Of a stretch of DNA of 64,000 bases, positions 26,441-35,856 are shown piece by piece. The stretch is from G963666945 sp963666945 (GTDB lineage: Bacteria > Bacteroidota > Bacteroidia > Bacteroidales > Marinifilaceae): NCBI GenBank assembly GCA_963666945.2, contig CAXXRT010000055.1, positions 1 through 64,000 of the forward strand, read 5' to 3'. Below the pieces are notes generated by a model. It was not told the origin of the DNA and ran no database searches. It was given only the letters and a program-made list of their open reading frames with translations. The first letter of the stretch is position 1, and each line of letters begins with the position of its first letter. Both the position numbers and the translations under genes were made by a program.

Positions 26441-29400
26441 ATGGGTTCAATAGATGGATTACTAAAGAAACTGTTTGGTAGTAAGGCTGACAGGGATATG
26501 CGCGAGTTGTTGCCTATTGTTGAAAAGGTTAGGGTTGAATATGAAACTCTAAAAAATCTTAGCAATGATGAATTAAGGGCTGAGACAGAAAAGTTAAGAA
26601 ATATAATTAAAGAATATATAAAAGAAGATCAGGATAAGGTTGATTCTATTAGGAGAAAGATAGATAATGAAAATCCTGATATAGAGGAGAAGGAAGAACT
26701 TTATAAAGAAATAGATAAACTTGAGGAGACTATAAATACAAAACTGGAAGAAGTTTTGAATGATATTATGCCTCGTTGTTTTGCTATTGTTAAAGATACC
26801 GCAAGACGTTTCTTTGAAAATGAAGAAATAGTGGTTTCTGCATCTCAGTTTGACAGGGATCTTGCTGCAACTAAAGATTTTGTGGAAATAGATGGTGATA
26901 AGGCTGTTTATTTTAATTCGTGGCTTGCAGGTGGAAATGAGATAAAATGGGATATGATTCACTACGATGTACAGCTTATAGGTGGTGCTGTGTTGCATAG
27001 TGGAAAGATTGCAGAGATGGCTACAGGTGAAGGTAAAACACTGGTTGCGACTCTTCCTGTTTTTCTTAATGCTCTTGCAGGTAGGGGCGTTCATGTTGTT
27101 ACGGTGAATGATTATTTGGCAAAACGTGACTCGGAATGGATGGGGCCTATCTTTGAATTTCATGGTCTTTCTGTTGATTGTATTGATAAGTATCAACCAA
27201 ATTCTTCTGAGAGAAGAAGGGCATATCAGTGTGATATTACCTATGGTACTAATAACGAGTTTGGTTTTGATTACTTAAGAGATAATATGGCTATTAATCC
27301 GGAGGATCTTGTTCAGCGTAAACATCATTTTGCGATTGTGGATGAGGTTGACTCGGTATTGGTTGATGATGCAAGAACACCTTTGATTATTTCCGGCCCT
27401 GTGCCAAGAGGTGATCATCAGATGTTTGATGAATATAAGCCAAGAATTGAAAAATTGGTTAGGGCTCAGAAAGAAATGGTACAAAAACTCTTTACAGAGT
27501 CTAAACAACTTCTTAAAAGTGAAGATAAGAAGAAAAGAGATGAAGGTGCTTTATTGCTTTTGCGTGTATTTAAGGGTTTTCCAAAGTATAAACCTCTTAT
27601 TAAGTTTTTAAGTGAACAGGGAAATAAGGCTGTAATGCTTAAGACTGAGAATTTCTATATGCAGGAGAATAATAAGAATATGCATATTGTTACTGATCCT
27701 TTGTACTTTGTTATTGATGAAAAACAAAATTCAATAGAACTTACTGATAAGGGGCATGAAATGTTGACTATGTCGACTGAGGACCCTTATTTCTTTGTTC
27801 TTCCGGATATTGGTGAAGAAATTGCTGTTATTGAAAAAGCAGGACTTAGCGATGAGGATAAACTTGCTAAAAAAGATGAGCTTATTCAGAATTATTCAGT
27901 TAAATCGGAGAGGGTTCATACAGTTAACCAGCTTTTAAAGGCTTACTCTTTGTTTGAGAAAGATATAGAGTATGTGGTGATGGATAACAAGGTTAAGATT
28001 GTTGATGAACAGACTGGTCGTATAATGGAGGGACGTCGTTACTCTGATGGTCTTCATCAGGCAATAGAAGCGAAGGAAAATGTAAAGGTTGAGGCTGCTA
28101 CTCAGACTTTCGCGACTGTTACACTTCAGAACTACTTTAGAATGTACCATAAGCTTTCTGGTATGACCGGTACTGCGGAGACTGAAGCTGGTGAGTTCTG
28201 GGATATTTATAAACTGGATGTTGTGGTTATTCCCACTAACAGAAAGATTTCCCGTGTGGATGCAAACGATTATGTATATAAGACTAAGAGAGAGAAATAT
28301 CAGGCTGTTATTGAAGAAATAGTTGAGCTTGTTAAGGAGGGAAGACCTGTATTGGTTGGTACAACTTCTGTTGAAGTGTCTGAGTTGTTGAGTCGTATGT
28401 TAAAGCTAAGAGGTATTAATCACAATGTGTTGAATGCCAAATTACACCAGAGGGAGGCTGATATTGTAGCTCAGGCTGGTTTTGCCAGTACGGTGACTAT
28501 TGCAACTAACATGGCTGGCCGTGGTACTGATATTAAGCTAAGTAAGGAGGTTAAAGATGCCGGTGGTCTTGCTATTATTGGTACAGAAAGACACGATTCT
28601 CGTAGGGTTGACCGCCAGTTAAGAGGTCGTGCTGGTCGTCAGGGTGATCCGGGTTCTTCTCAGTTCTTTGTTTCCTTGGAGGATGATCTGATGAGGTTGT
28701 TTAGTTCTGATAGAATTGTTAAAGTAATGGATAGGCTTGGACTTGAAGAGGGTGAAGTTATTCAGCATTCTATGATTACTAAATCAATTGAAAGGGCTCA
28801 GAAGAAGGTAGAGGAAAATAACTTTGGTATTCGTAAGAGATTGCTTGAATATGATGATGTGATGAACTCTCAGAGAGAGGTGATTTATAAAAAACGTCGT
28901 CATGCTCTTTATGGTGAAAGAATTGGTGTTGATATTGCTAATTCTATGTATGATGTTTGCGAGTCTCTGATTAATGAATATCAGAGTGCAGGAGACCATG
29001 AGGGTTTTAGCATTGAGCTGTTAAGGGTTCTCTCTGTTGAAAGTCCTTTTACTGAAGAGGAATTTATGAAGGGGAATCCAGCTGAGATGGTTGAAGTTGT
29101 TTATGAATTGGTTCGTAATGCATATAAACGTAAGATTGAGCAAATTTCTAATCAGGCTTACCCTGTAGTAAAACATGTATTTGAGACAAAGGGGCAAACA
29201 TATAAGAATATTGTTGTTCCTATTACCGATGGACAAAAGGTGTATAATGTGGTTACTAATCTTGAGAAAGCTTATAACACAATGGGTGAAGAGCTGGTAC
29301 ACTCTTACGAAAAGTCAATCTCTTTGGCTCATATTGATGATTCATGGAAGGAGCACCTAAGGGAGATGGACGATTTGAAACAGTCTGTACAGAATGCGGC

Positions 29401-29746
29401 TTATGAGCAGAAGGATCCTTTGTTGATATATAAATTTGAATCTTTCAACTTGTTTAAATCTATGGTTGAAAAGATAAATAAGGAAGTAGTATCTACTTTG
29501 ATGAAAGGGTATATTCCTTTGGAAAACCCGGAAGAAGTTAAAGAGGCTGAACGAAAGCATACTGATCTTTCAGGAATGCAGACAAGTAGAAGAAATGATG
29601 AGCTGAACGGAAGGGATAGGCAGGATAGAGAGAAAAAAACAGAGCCAGTTAGGGTTGCTCCTAAAGTAGGTCGTAATGAACCTTGTCCTTGTGGTAGTGG
29701 TAAGAAGTATAAACATTGTCATGGAAGGCAAGAGTTAGAAAATTAA
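26441..29746 (+). CDS. secA: Preprotein translocase ATPase SecA
   Basis: A 1101-residue motor that drives proteins through SecYEG. The Walker A motif is MATGEGKTLVAT near residue 195, and the DEAD-like box is VDEVDSVLVDDART. Helicase motif VI is in RQLRGRAGRQGDPGSSQF. The end carries GRNEPCPCGSGKKYKHCHG, the SEC-C zinc motif. An insertion around 330-400 makes it longer than the E. coli protein, as is usual in Bacteroidota. I chose ATG 26441 because MGSIDGLLKKLFGSKADRD matches the family start. The earlier in-frame codons at 26372 look like leader. Confidence 0.96.
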   Translation: MGSIDGLLKKLFGSKADRDMRELLPIVEKVRVEYETLKNLSNDELRAETEKLRNIIKEYIKEDQDKVDSIRRKIDNENPDIEEKEELYKEIDKLEETINTKLEEVLNDIMPRCFAIVKDTARRFFENEEIVVSASQFDRDLAATKDFVEIDGDKAVYFNSWLAGGNEIKWDMIHYDVQLIGGAVLHSGKIAEMATGEGKTLVATLPVFLNALAGRGVHVVTVNDYLAKRDSEWMGPIFEFHGLSVDCIDKYQPNSSERRRAYQCDITYGTNNEFGFDYLRDNMAINPEDLVQRKHHFAIVDEVDSVLVDDARTPLIISGPVPRGDHQMFDEYKPRIEKLVRAQKEMVQKLFTESKQLLKSEDKKKRDEGALLLLRVFKGFPKYKPLIKFLSEQGNKAVMLKTENFYMQENNKNMHIVTDPLYFVIDEKQNSIELTDKGHEMLTMSTEDPYFFVLPDIGEEIAVIEKAGLSDEDKLAKKDELIQNYSVKSERVHTVNQLLKAYSLFEKDIEYVVMDNKVKIVDEQTGRIMEGRRYSDGLHQAIEAKENVKVEAATQTFATVTLQNYFRMYHKLSGMTGTAETEAGEFWDIYKLDVVVIPTNRKISRVDANDYVYKTKREKYQAVIEEIVELVKEGRPVLVGTTSVEVSELLSRMLKLRGINHNVLNAKLHQREADIVAQAGFASTVTIATNMAGRGTDIKLSKEVKDAGGLAIIGTERHDSRRVDRQLRGRAGRQGDPGSSQFFVSLEDDLMRLFSSDRIVKVMDRLGLEEGEVIQHSMITKSIERAQKKVEENNFGIRKRLLEYDDVMNSQREVIYKKRRHALYGERIGVDIANSMYDVCESLINEYQSAGDHEGFSIELLRVLSVESPFTEEEFMKGNPAEMVEVVYELVRNAYKRKIEQISNQAYPVVKHVFETKGQTYKNIVVPITDGQKVYNVVTNLEKAYNTMGEELVHSYEKSISLAHIDDSWKEHLREMDDLKQSVQNAAYEQKDPLLIYKFESFNLFKSMVEKINKEVVSTLMKGYIPLENPEEVKEAERKHTDLSGMQTSRRNDELNGRDRQDREKKTEPVRVAPKVGRNEPCPCGSGKKYKHCHGRQELEN

Positions 29747-29757
29747 AATATATAAAT

Positions 29758-30582
29758 ATGCTTGCTTATATAAATTGGAACCCTGATCCCGAGATCTTTA
29801 ATCTTTTCGGGATCAGCGTAAGATGGTACGGATTACTTTTTGCAACAGCTTTTTTGTTGGGTTATAAGTTGACGGAAAAAATGTTTAAACATGAAAAACT
29901 TCCTTTGCCATGGCTTGATAAATTGTTTTTATACGTTATAATTGCGACTGTGGCAGGAGCTAGGCTGGGACATTGCCTTTTTTATGATTTTGCCTATTTT
30001 AAAGATCATATTTTAGAGATTTTCCTACCAGTAAGATTTGAGCCAGAGTTTAAATTTATAGGTTTCCAGGGATTGGCTAGTCATGGTGCTGCTATTGGTA
30101 TTATTACTGCTCTTTGGTATTATTCCAAGAAGATTTCGAAGAAATCAATATTCTGGATTCTTGACAGGGTGGTTTTACCTATTGCCCTGGCTGGGTTTTT
30201 TATAAGAATGGGAAATCTAATGAATTCAGAAATTATAGGGTTGAAAACAGAATTGCCTTGGGGCTTTAAATTTCTAAGGGCTTCTGTTGCTGACCCCGAG
30301 ATGCCTCGTCATCCTTCTCAATTATATGAGGCTCTGTGCTACTTAATGTCTTTCGGTGTTCTTATGTACATGTACTGGAGAACTAATATAAAAGAAAAAC
30401 AAGGGGTACTGTTTGGAAGTTTCTTGGTTCTTGTATTTGTAGCCCGATTCTTTATTGAGTTTGTGAAAGAAAATCAGGAAGCATTTGAAGATTCCATGAC
30501 ACTGAATATGGGACAGATTCTTTCTATTCCATTTATTGTAATAGGTGTTGGGGTAATTATTTATCGTATGCGTAAAGTTTAA
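29758..30582 (+). CDS. lgt: Phosphatidylglycerol--prolipoprotein diacylglyceryl transferase
   Basis: A 274-residue inner-membrane enzyme that attaches diacylglycerol to the lipobox cysteine of prolipoproteins. It has seven membrane helices, and the family signature appears as RMGNLMNSEIIG near residue 150. The conserved ASHGAAIGI and RHPSQLYEA segments are also present. The ATG at 29758 is preferred over in-frame codons that overlap secA. It is 11 bases downstream of secA and probably co-transcribed with it. A hairpin terminator follows. Confidence 0.95.
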   Translation: MLAYINWNPDPEIFNLFGISVRWYGLLFATAFLLGYKLTEKMFKHEKLPLPWLDKLFLYVIIATVAGARLGHCLFYDFAYFKDHILEIFLPVRFEPEFKFIGFQGLASHGAAIGIITALWYYSKKISKKSIFWILDRVVLPIALAGFFIRMGNLMNSEIIGLKTELPWGFKFLRASVADPEMPRHPSQLYEALCYLMSFGVLMYMYWRTNIKEKQGVLFGSFLVLVFVARFFIEFVKENQEAFEDSMTLNMGQILSIPFIVIGVGVIIYRMRKV

Positions 30583-30607
30583 AGAAAATATACCAGTTAT
30601 TTGTTTA

Positions 30608-30641
30608 GGGGTTGGACTTTTGTCTGACCTCTTTTTTTGTA
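30608..30641 (+). terminator. Rho-independent terminator after lgt
   Basis: GGGGTTGGAC pairs with GTCTGACCTC using three G-U wobbles and a short T-rich loop, followed by seven T. Confidence 0.65.
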
Positions 30642-30751
30642 ATGTTTGTTCTCGTATATGTCTTTATGAATAAATGATATTTCTGTCATTATATTTCATA
30701 ATGTAAAGGTCTTCAGGTGTTTTATCTGGGCTTTTGGGTATTTAGTCTAAA

Positions 30752-32104
30752 TTATTTCATGCGAATTCTCCACTCTTTGGGGTAGTAATTGTTTATTCTG
30801 TTTTTTAGTTTTTTTCCCCAGCCAATAGGTGTGTTTTTATATGTAAATAGTAACCATCCTTCCGGTCCTTCAGTATTGAAATCTTCTTTTCTTAGAAATT
30901 TTAAAGCAGTGTTAAGATCCAGATCTATTGTATTAATGGAATCAGTGTTAATAATAGAAGAAAGGGCCAGTGAATGAAGTGGCTTGTATTTTTTATTATT
31001 TATCTCTGCTATTTCGCAACCTGCGTATAAGACGTAAAGATTAGAGTAAAGATTTAGTATGTTCTCCGTTTGCTGTTTGGGAAATGCTTTAAGGGTTTCG
31101 TTGTGCTTTATGAAGTTGTAGTTATCGGGATTGTTTATCAGGGGTGATATTAGATTTATATCTTCTTTGCCTGCATTTAGTTTTTGGTTTTTTTTGTTTT
31201 TGCAATTAGATTTTTCGGTGTGTTCACCTTCCTTTTGGAAAACAGACATATAAAACCCTTCTCCATTTGTTTTGTGAGGATAGAATTGATAACCGTATAT
31301 GTCATTGCAGACCTCGGTAATATTCCATTCTTGAGGAATATTTAGTTTTAGGGGAGTTGCTCCCATCTCTTTGGCTATCCATTTACTGTTTTCTTGGTTT
31401 TCTTCTTTATTGTAGGTGCAGGTACTGTAAATTATTATTCCTCCTGGTTTAATGGATTTCCATACATCTGATATAATCCTTTTTTGTCTTTGAGTACATA
31501 GTTCGGTATTTTCAACCGACCATTCTTTCATTGCATTGTGATCTTTTCTAAATAGTCCTTCTCCGGAGCAAGGTGCGTCTATAAGAACTATATCGAAGAA
31601 GTTTTTAAGTTTCTTAAAATCTTTGGGATCGTTATTGGTAACAACAGTATTAATACTTCCCCATTTTATGATATTTTCCTTAAGGATATTTGCCCTGCTT
31701 TTTATTACTTCGTTGGCAACTAATAAATCATCATTTTTCAGATGGGAAGATAATAGTGTTGATTTGCCCCCGGGGGCAGCACAAAGATCAAGTACTTTTT
31801 TGTTAGTACTATCTTCAATGAGTTGGGTAAAAACCTGTTCAATAAACATTGAGGCTGCCTCTTGTACATAGTATGCCCCTGCGTGGAAAAGTGGATCGAG
31901 AGTAAATATTGGTCTTTCTTTTAGATAATAACCTTTAGTACACCAAGGAACTTGTTGTTGTTGTTGTTGTTGTTCTGTGGTTTCTTTTAATGGGTTTAAT
32001 CTTATGCTTACAGGGGAATTACCTTCCAGACTATTTTTAAAGCTGTTGAATTCTTTCCCAAGATAAATCTTCATTCTTTCCGCAAAATCCTTTGGTAATT
32101 CCAT
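30752..32104 (-). CDS. rRNA cytosine-C5 methyltransferase, RsmF/NOL1-NOP2-Sun family
   Basis: A 450-residue protein. The SAM-binding motif is VLDLCAAPGGKST near residue 108. The two catalytic cysteines lie in DAPCSGEGLFRKD and STCTYNKEEN. The C-terminal third (YVLYAGCEIAEI, YKPLHSLALSS) matches the RsmF-type RNA-binding tail, so an rRNA target is likely. Residues about 44-50 are a run of seven Gln encoded by a pure CAA tract, in a loop between family blocks. It is convergent with lgt and divergent from murB. Confidence 0.9.
   Translation of the reverse strand: MELPKDFAERMKIYLGKEFNSFKNSLEGNSPVSIRLNPLKETTEQQQQQQQVPWCTKGYYLKERPIFTLDPLFHAGAYYVQEAASMFIEQVFTQLIEDSTNKKVLDLCAAPGGKSTLLSSHLKNDDLLVANEVIKSRANILKENIIKWGSINTVVTNNDPKDFKKLKNFFDIVLIDAPCSGEGLFRKDHNAMKEWSVENTELCTQRQKRIISDVWKSIKPGGIIIYSTCTYNKEENQENSKWIAKEMGATPLKLNIPQEWNITEVCNDIYGYQFYPHKTNGEGFYMSVFQKEGEHTEKSNCKNKKNQKLNAGKEDINLISPLINNPDNYNFIKHNETLKAFPKQQTENILNLYSNLYVLYAGCEIAEINNKKYKPLHSLALSSIINTDSINTIDLDLNTALKFLRKEDFNTEGPEGWLLFTYKNTPIGWGKKLKNRINNYYPKEWRIRMK
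31952..31972. repeat. TTG/CAA trinucleotide repeat inside the methyltransferase gene
   Basis: Seven uninterrupted TTG units on the + strand (CAA on the coding strand) encode a polyglutamine run. Length change by slippage would add or remove whole codons and keep the frame. Confidence 0.9.
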
Positions 32105-32261
32105 GTTTTGATCTTTAAATAATTATTCCGGACAAATTTATAATTATTTTTATTATTAAGAATCTGTTTTTTTAATGTATGAGGGCCTCTTTCTGGTATA
32201 ATTTTAATATTAAAGTATTTATTTGTGTTTGTGTTATTATCTTTACACAAAATTTAGAGTT

Positions 32262-33275
32262 ATGGCAGAATTATTGGAAAACTATTCTTTGAAGAAACAT
32301 AATACATTTGGACTGGATGTTAAGTGCAGGTACTTTTTTAAATTTGATAGAGAATGTCAGTTGACTGATTTTATCTCTGATAATCAACTTCTTGGTAGTG
32401 ATGTGCTTGTTTTGGGGGGAGGTAGTAATCTTTTGTTTGTCGAAGATTTTAAAGGTTTGGTAATATATCCGGATATTAAAGGTATTGATGTTGTTGATGA
32501 AAATGAAAAGAATGTTCTTTTAAGAGTAGGGGCAGGGGTTGACTGGGATGATTTTGTTGCTTATACTGTTGATAAGGGCTGGGGTGGTGTTGAGAATTTA
32601 TCCTTAATTCCCGGGAATATTGGGGCTTCTCCTGTCCAGAATATAGGAGCTTATGGGGTGGAGGCAGCAGATAGTATATATTCTGTAGAAGCAATAAATA
32701 TAGAGACTGGTGAGAAAGTAGAGTTTTCAAATGCACAGTGCGAGTTTGGATATAGGAGTAGTGTGTTTAAAACCGAGTATAAAGATATTTTTGTTGTGAC
32801 ATATGTGAATTTTGTGCTTAGTAAACAGTTTGCTCCTATCCTTAATTATGGTAGCATAAGGAATGAGGTTTGTAAATTGGGTACAGTTTCTATAGAGAAT
32901 GTAAGGAAAGCTGTAATTGCAATCAGGGAGAGTAAACTTCCTGATCCAGAGGTTTTGGGAAATGCTGGTAGTTTCTTTAAGAATCCGGTGGTTGATGAGA
33001 AAATTGTTGATAAGCTGAGAGAAAAGTATGAAGGTATGCCTGAGTATGCTGCCCCTGGTGGTGGCATTAAGCTCGCTGCAGGTTGGCTGATTGATAAATG
33101 TGGATGGAAAGGATTTAGAAGAGGTGATGCTGGTGTTCATAAAGATCAGGCTTTAGTGCTTGTGAATTATGGAAATGCTACCGGAATTGATATTATTTCT
33201 CTTGCTAATGATATTAAAAAATCTGTATTCCTTGAGTTCGGTGTGATTCTTGATATGGAGGTAAGGGTCATATAA
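32262..33275 (+). CDS. murB: UDP-N-acetylmuramate dehydrogenase
   Basis: A 337-residue cytoplasmic FAD enzyme that makes UDP-N-acetylmuramate for peptidoglycan. The FAD-binding part has NTFGLDVKC, VLGGGSNLLF and IPGNIGASPVQNIGAYG. The catalytic Ser/Glu region appears as LGNAGSFFKNPVV. The start is ATG 32262, giving MAELLENYSLKKHNTFG. The 13 codons upstream in frame are not family-like. TATCTTTA at 32238-32245 is a possible -7 box. ddl lies just beyond on the opposite strand, so two peptidoglycan precursor genes converge here. Confidence 0.95.
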   Translation: MAELLENYSLKKHNTFGLDVKCRYFFKFDRECQLTDFISDNQLLGSDVLVLGGGSNLLFVEDFKGLVIYPDIKGIDVVDENEKNVLLRVGAGVDWDDFVAYTVDKGWGGVENLSLIPGNIGASPVQNIGAYGVEAADSIYSVEAINIETGEKVEFSNAQCEFGYRSSVFKTEYKDIFVVTYVNFVLSKQFAPILNYGSIRNEVCKLGTVSIENVRKAVIAIRESKLPDPEVLGNAGSFFKNPVVDEKIVDKLREKYEGMPEYAAPGGGIKLAAGWLIDKCGWKGFRRGDAGVHKDQALVLVNYGNATGIDIISLANDIKKSVFLEFGVILDMEVRVI

Positions 33276-33377
33276 TTACAGACTTAAGTCTTAACATGGT
33301 TTTAATCTGATTGCTTTAATTTTAAATTCTTCATATATTTAAGGAACGTTTGAACTACTGAACTTAAATTTATAATT

Positions 33378-33573
33378 ATGAAATAAATACGGACCACCGA
33401 TTGCAATTTGTCTTGTCTATACTGATTATGGAAATAAGCTTGTAGGGTCTATTGCTGAGGCATTGGAGAGGTGTGGACTAAAAGATGGAATAGCTATTTC
33501 AACCCACCAACACTTGATAGATGGTGATGTAGTCACTCATTCCGAAGGTTATTTGCTTCATGGAATGGGTTGA
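33378..33573 (+). pseudogene. Remnant resembling citrate lyase alpha subunit (citF)
   Basis: A frame of about 60 codons ending at a TGA at 33571 contains KLVGSIAEALERCGLKDG, then IAISTHQHLIDGDVV. This fits the N-terminal CitF pattern (LEEAI..GLKDGMTISFHHHFR.GD). An apparent start ATGAAA at 33378 runs into TAA and is out of frame with the rest. No other citrate lyase gene is present. I read it as a decayed gene fragment; the assignment rests on one short motif. Confidence 0.4.
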
Positions 33574-33621
33574 TGGAACAATTATAGATGTATTGAGAAA
33601 AAATAAAACTTTAATATACAC

Positions 33622-33657
33622 AAAAAGAGAGTTGGTAGCAATACCAACTCTCTTTTT
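33622..33657. terminator. Bidirectional terminator between murB and ddl
   Basis: A perfect 16-bp stem (AAAAAGAGAGTTGGTA with TACCAACTCTCTTTTT) and a four-base loop. It gives a T run in either direction and so can stop transcription from both sides. Confidence 0.9.
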
Positions 33658-33663
33658 GTACTT

Positions 33664-34633
33664 TTATTGTTCTATTATCATACTAATAATATCGGTCAAA
33701 TTCATTCCTGCAGCTTTTATTTGCTTTGGGATAAAGCTATTAGAGGTCATTCCCGGAGTTGTGTTGACTTCTAGTACATATATCATATCATTTTTGATAA
33801 TAAAATCCACACGTATTATGCCTTTGCAGCGAAGTATGTCGTAAATTTTTGAAGAAAGATCCTGGATACGTTGAGTTAATTCTTTTGAAATCCTTGCCGG
33901 TGTTATTTCTTCTGCCATAGTTGGATCATATTTGGCCTCAAAATCAAAGAATTCATTTTTAGGTAATACTTCTGTTACCGGTAAAATAATTTCTTTTTCA
34001 GCTGTTTTAATAACTCCACATGTAAATTCAAGTCCGTCTACGAATTTTTCAACTATCACTTGCTCGCAATATGTAAAAGAATTTTCAATAGCATCTTTTA
34101 GGTCTGATTCTTTCTTTACTTTGGTTATTCCAAAGCTGGAACCGTCTGCGTTGGGCTTAACAAAGCAGGGAATGCCAGTGGTTTTTATAATGTTTTCTAA
34201 AGAATAGTTCTTGTTTGTCAGCAATACTGAGTCAGATACGGTAATCCCCGAATTGTTTAAGGTAATTATTGCAAGTATACTTATCGAATGTCATTGATGA
34301 AGCCAGGGTATTACAAGTTGAATGAGGTATGCCAAGCATCTCAAGATACCCTTGCAATAATCCGTTTTCTCCGGGTGTGCCATGGATTGTAATATATGCA
34401 AAGTCGAACTTTGTTTTTTCATCTGTTGGCTTAAATGAAAAATCATTTTTATCAACGGGATATACATCGTTGTTATAATGAACATGCCATCCATTTTTAC
34501 TCACAACGACAAGATATCTATTGTATCTGGAGCTGTCAATAGCAGAGTATAGGTTTTGAGCAGAATTTATAGATACTTCATATTCTGAAGAATATCCCCC
34601 TGCAACAACAGCTATATTTTTTTTTGTCTTCAT
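33664..34633 (-). pseudogene. ddl: D-alanine--D-alanine ligase, single frameshift
   Basis: Two frames together cover a normal Ddl of about 322 residues. The first part (VVAGGYSSEYEVSINSA, ITIHGTPGENGLLQGYLEMLGIP) ends in QFGDYRI and a stop. The second resumes with LLTNKNYS and runs through the ATP-grasp core (VKPNADGSSFG, VEKFVDGLEFTCG, IIRVDFIIKNDMIYVLEVNTTPGMT). Removing one base from the C run at 34246-34249 restores QFGITVSDSVLLTNKN. The enzyme joins D-Ala pairs for peptidoglycan and is essential, so either the lesion is an assembly error or another ddl exists. The gene overlaps nothing and lies two bases from the rluD-like gene. Confidence 0.85.
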
Positions 34634-34635
34634 TT

Positions 34636-35727
34636 TTATTCTTCTTCTCTATTTGAGGTGTAATTTCTCCATTTGTCTATAAGTGTTTCCATATCGTTAG
34701 GAATATCTGAATTAAAAGCTATGTATTTTTCTGTCTCAGGATGAATGAATCCAAGTGTTTTTGCGTGTAGTGCCTGTCTTGGGCATATCTTAAAACAGTT
34801 TTGTACAAATTGCTTGTATTTCGTAAAGGTTGTACCTTTAAGTATTCTGTCTCCGCCATATTCCGGATCATTAAACAGTGGATGTCCAATATGTTTAAAG
34901 TGAGCCCTGATCTGGTGTGTCCGTCCTGTCTCCAATATACATTCCACAACAGTTACGTATCCTAGTCTTTCAAGAACTTTATAATGAGTTACGGCATGTT
35001 TTCCGTATTCTCCCGCAGGGAAAACATCCATTATTTTTCTGTTTTTAAGATTTCTTCCGATGTTTCCAATAATTGTCCCTGTGTCGTTTTCCAGACTACC
35101 CCAACAAACGGCAATATATTTTCTATCGGATGTTTTATGGAAAAATTGAAGAGCCAGTTTGTTCTTTGCTTCTTCTGTTTTGGCAATAACTAAGATTCCG
35201 GAAGTGTTTTTGTCAATTCTGTGCACAAGCCCCGGTCTGGGATCGTTACTTTCAAACAATGGGTTATCTTTTAGGTGCCATGCCAAAGCATTAATAAGCG
35301 TTCCTGTATAGTGTCCGTATGATGGATGTACTACCATCCCCGGCTTTTTATTTATAATGAGAAATGAGTTATCCTCATAAATTATATCAAGAGGAATATC
35401 TTCTGCTATAATTTCTATTTCTCTTTTGGGGTAAGATAGTTCAACAGTGATAACATCGTTAGGTTTTACCTTGTAATTCGATTTAACAGATTTTCCATTA
35501 GCTTTAATGTATCCTGCGGTAGCAGCATCCTGAATTTTATTTCTTGAAGCATTTTGCATTCTGTCTACAAGGAATTTATCAATTCTTAACAACGTTTGTC
35601 CCGGGTCTGCAGTAAATCTAAAATGCTCAAATAATAAATTGTTATCATTCCCTTCATTTTCTTCATTAAGGTCTTCATTTAAATCTTCAAACCACTCTTC
35701 TTTTTCTATATTTACCTTATCATTCAT
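34636..35727 (-). CDS. RluA/RluD family 23S rRNA pseudouridine synthase
   Basis: A 363-residue protein. After an acidic N-terminal stretch (about 1-30) comes an S4 RNA-binding domain (LLRIDKFLVDRMQNASRNKIQ) and the RluA catalytic domain, with RPGLVHRIDKNTSGILVIAKT holding the catalytic Asp. GRTHQIRAHFKHIGHPLFND is the second family block. I prefer ATG 35727 (MNDKVNIEKEEW) over the ATG 11 codons upstream. In Bacteroidota this gene commonly sits between a PASTA gene and ddl, as here, so all three are probably one operon. Confidence 0.92.
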   Translation of the reverse strand: MNDKVNIEKEEWFEDLNEDLNEENEGNDNNLLFEHFRFTADPGQTLLRIDKFLVDRMQNASRNKIQDAATAGYIKANGKSVKSNYKVKPNDVITVELSYPKREIEIIAEDIPLDIIYEDNSFLIINKKPGMVVHPSYGHYTGTLINALAWHLKDNPLFESNDPRPGLVHRIDKNTSGILVIAKTEEAKNKLALQFFHKTSDRKYIAVCWGSLENDTGTIIGNIGRNLKNRKIMDVFPAGEYGKHAVTHYKVLERLGYVTVVECILETGRTHQIRAHFKHIGHPLFNDPEYGGDRILKGTTFTKYKQFVQNCFKICPRQALHAKTLGFIHPETEKYIAFNSDIPNDMETLIDKWRNYTSNREEE

Positions 35728-35856
35728 CTGTTTATCATTTTTGTATAATTGAATCAGCAATATTTTATTTGCAGATTCAGGAGATATTTTTATTGCTTGT
35801 TTTTACATGAATTTATTATAAATTAAATTCATGTCCGGCCTATCTGTTAATTACTT

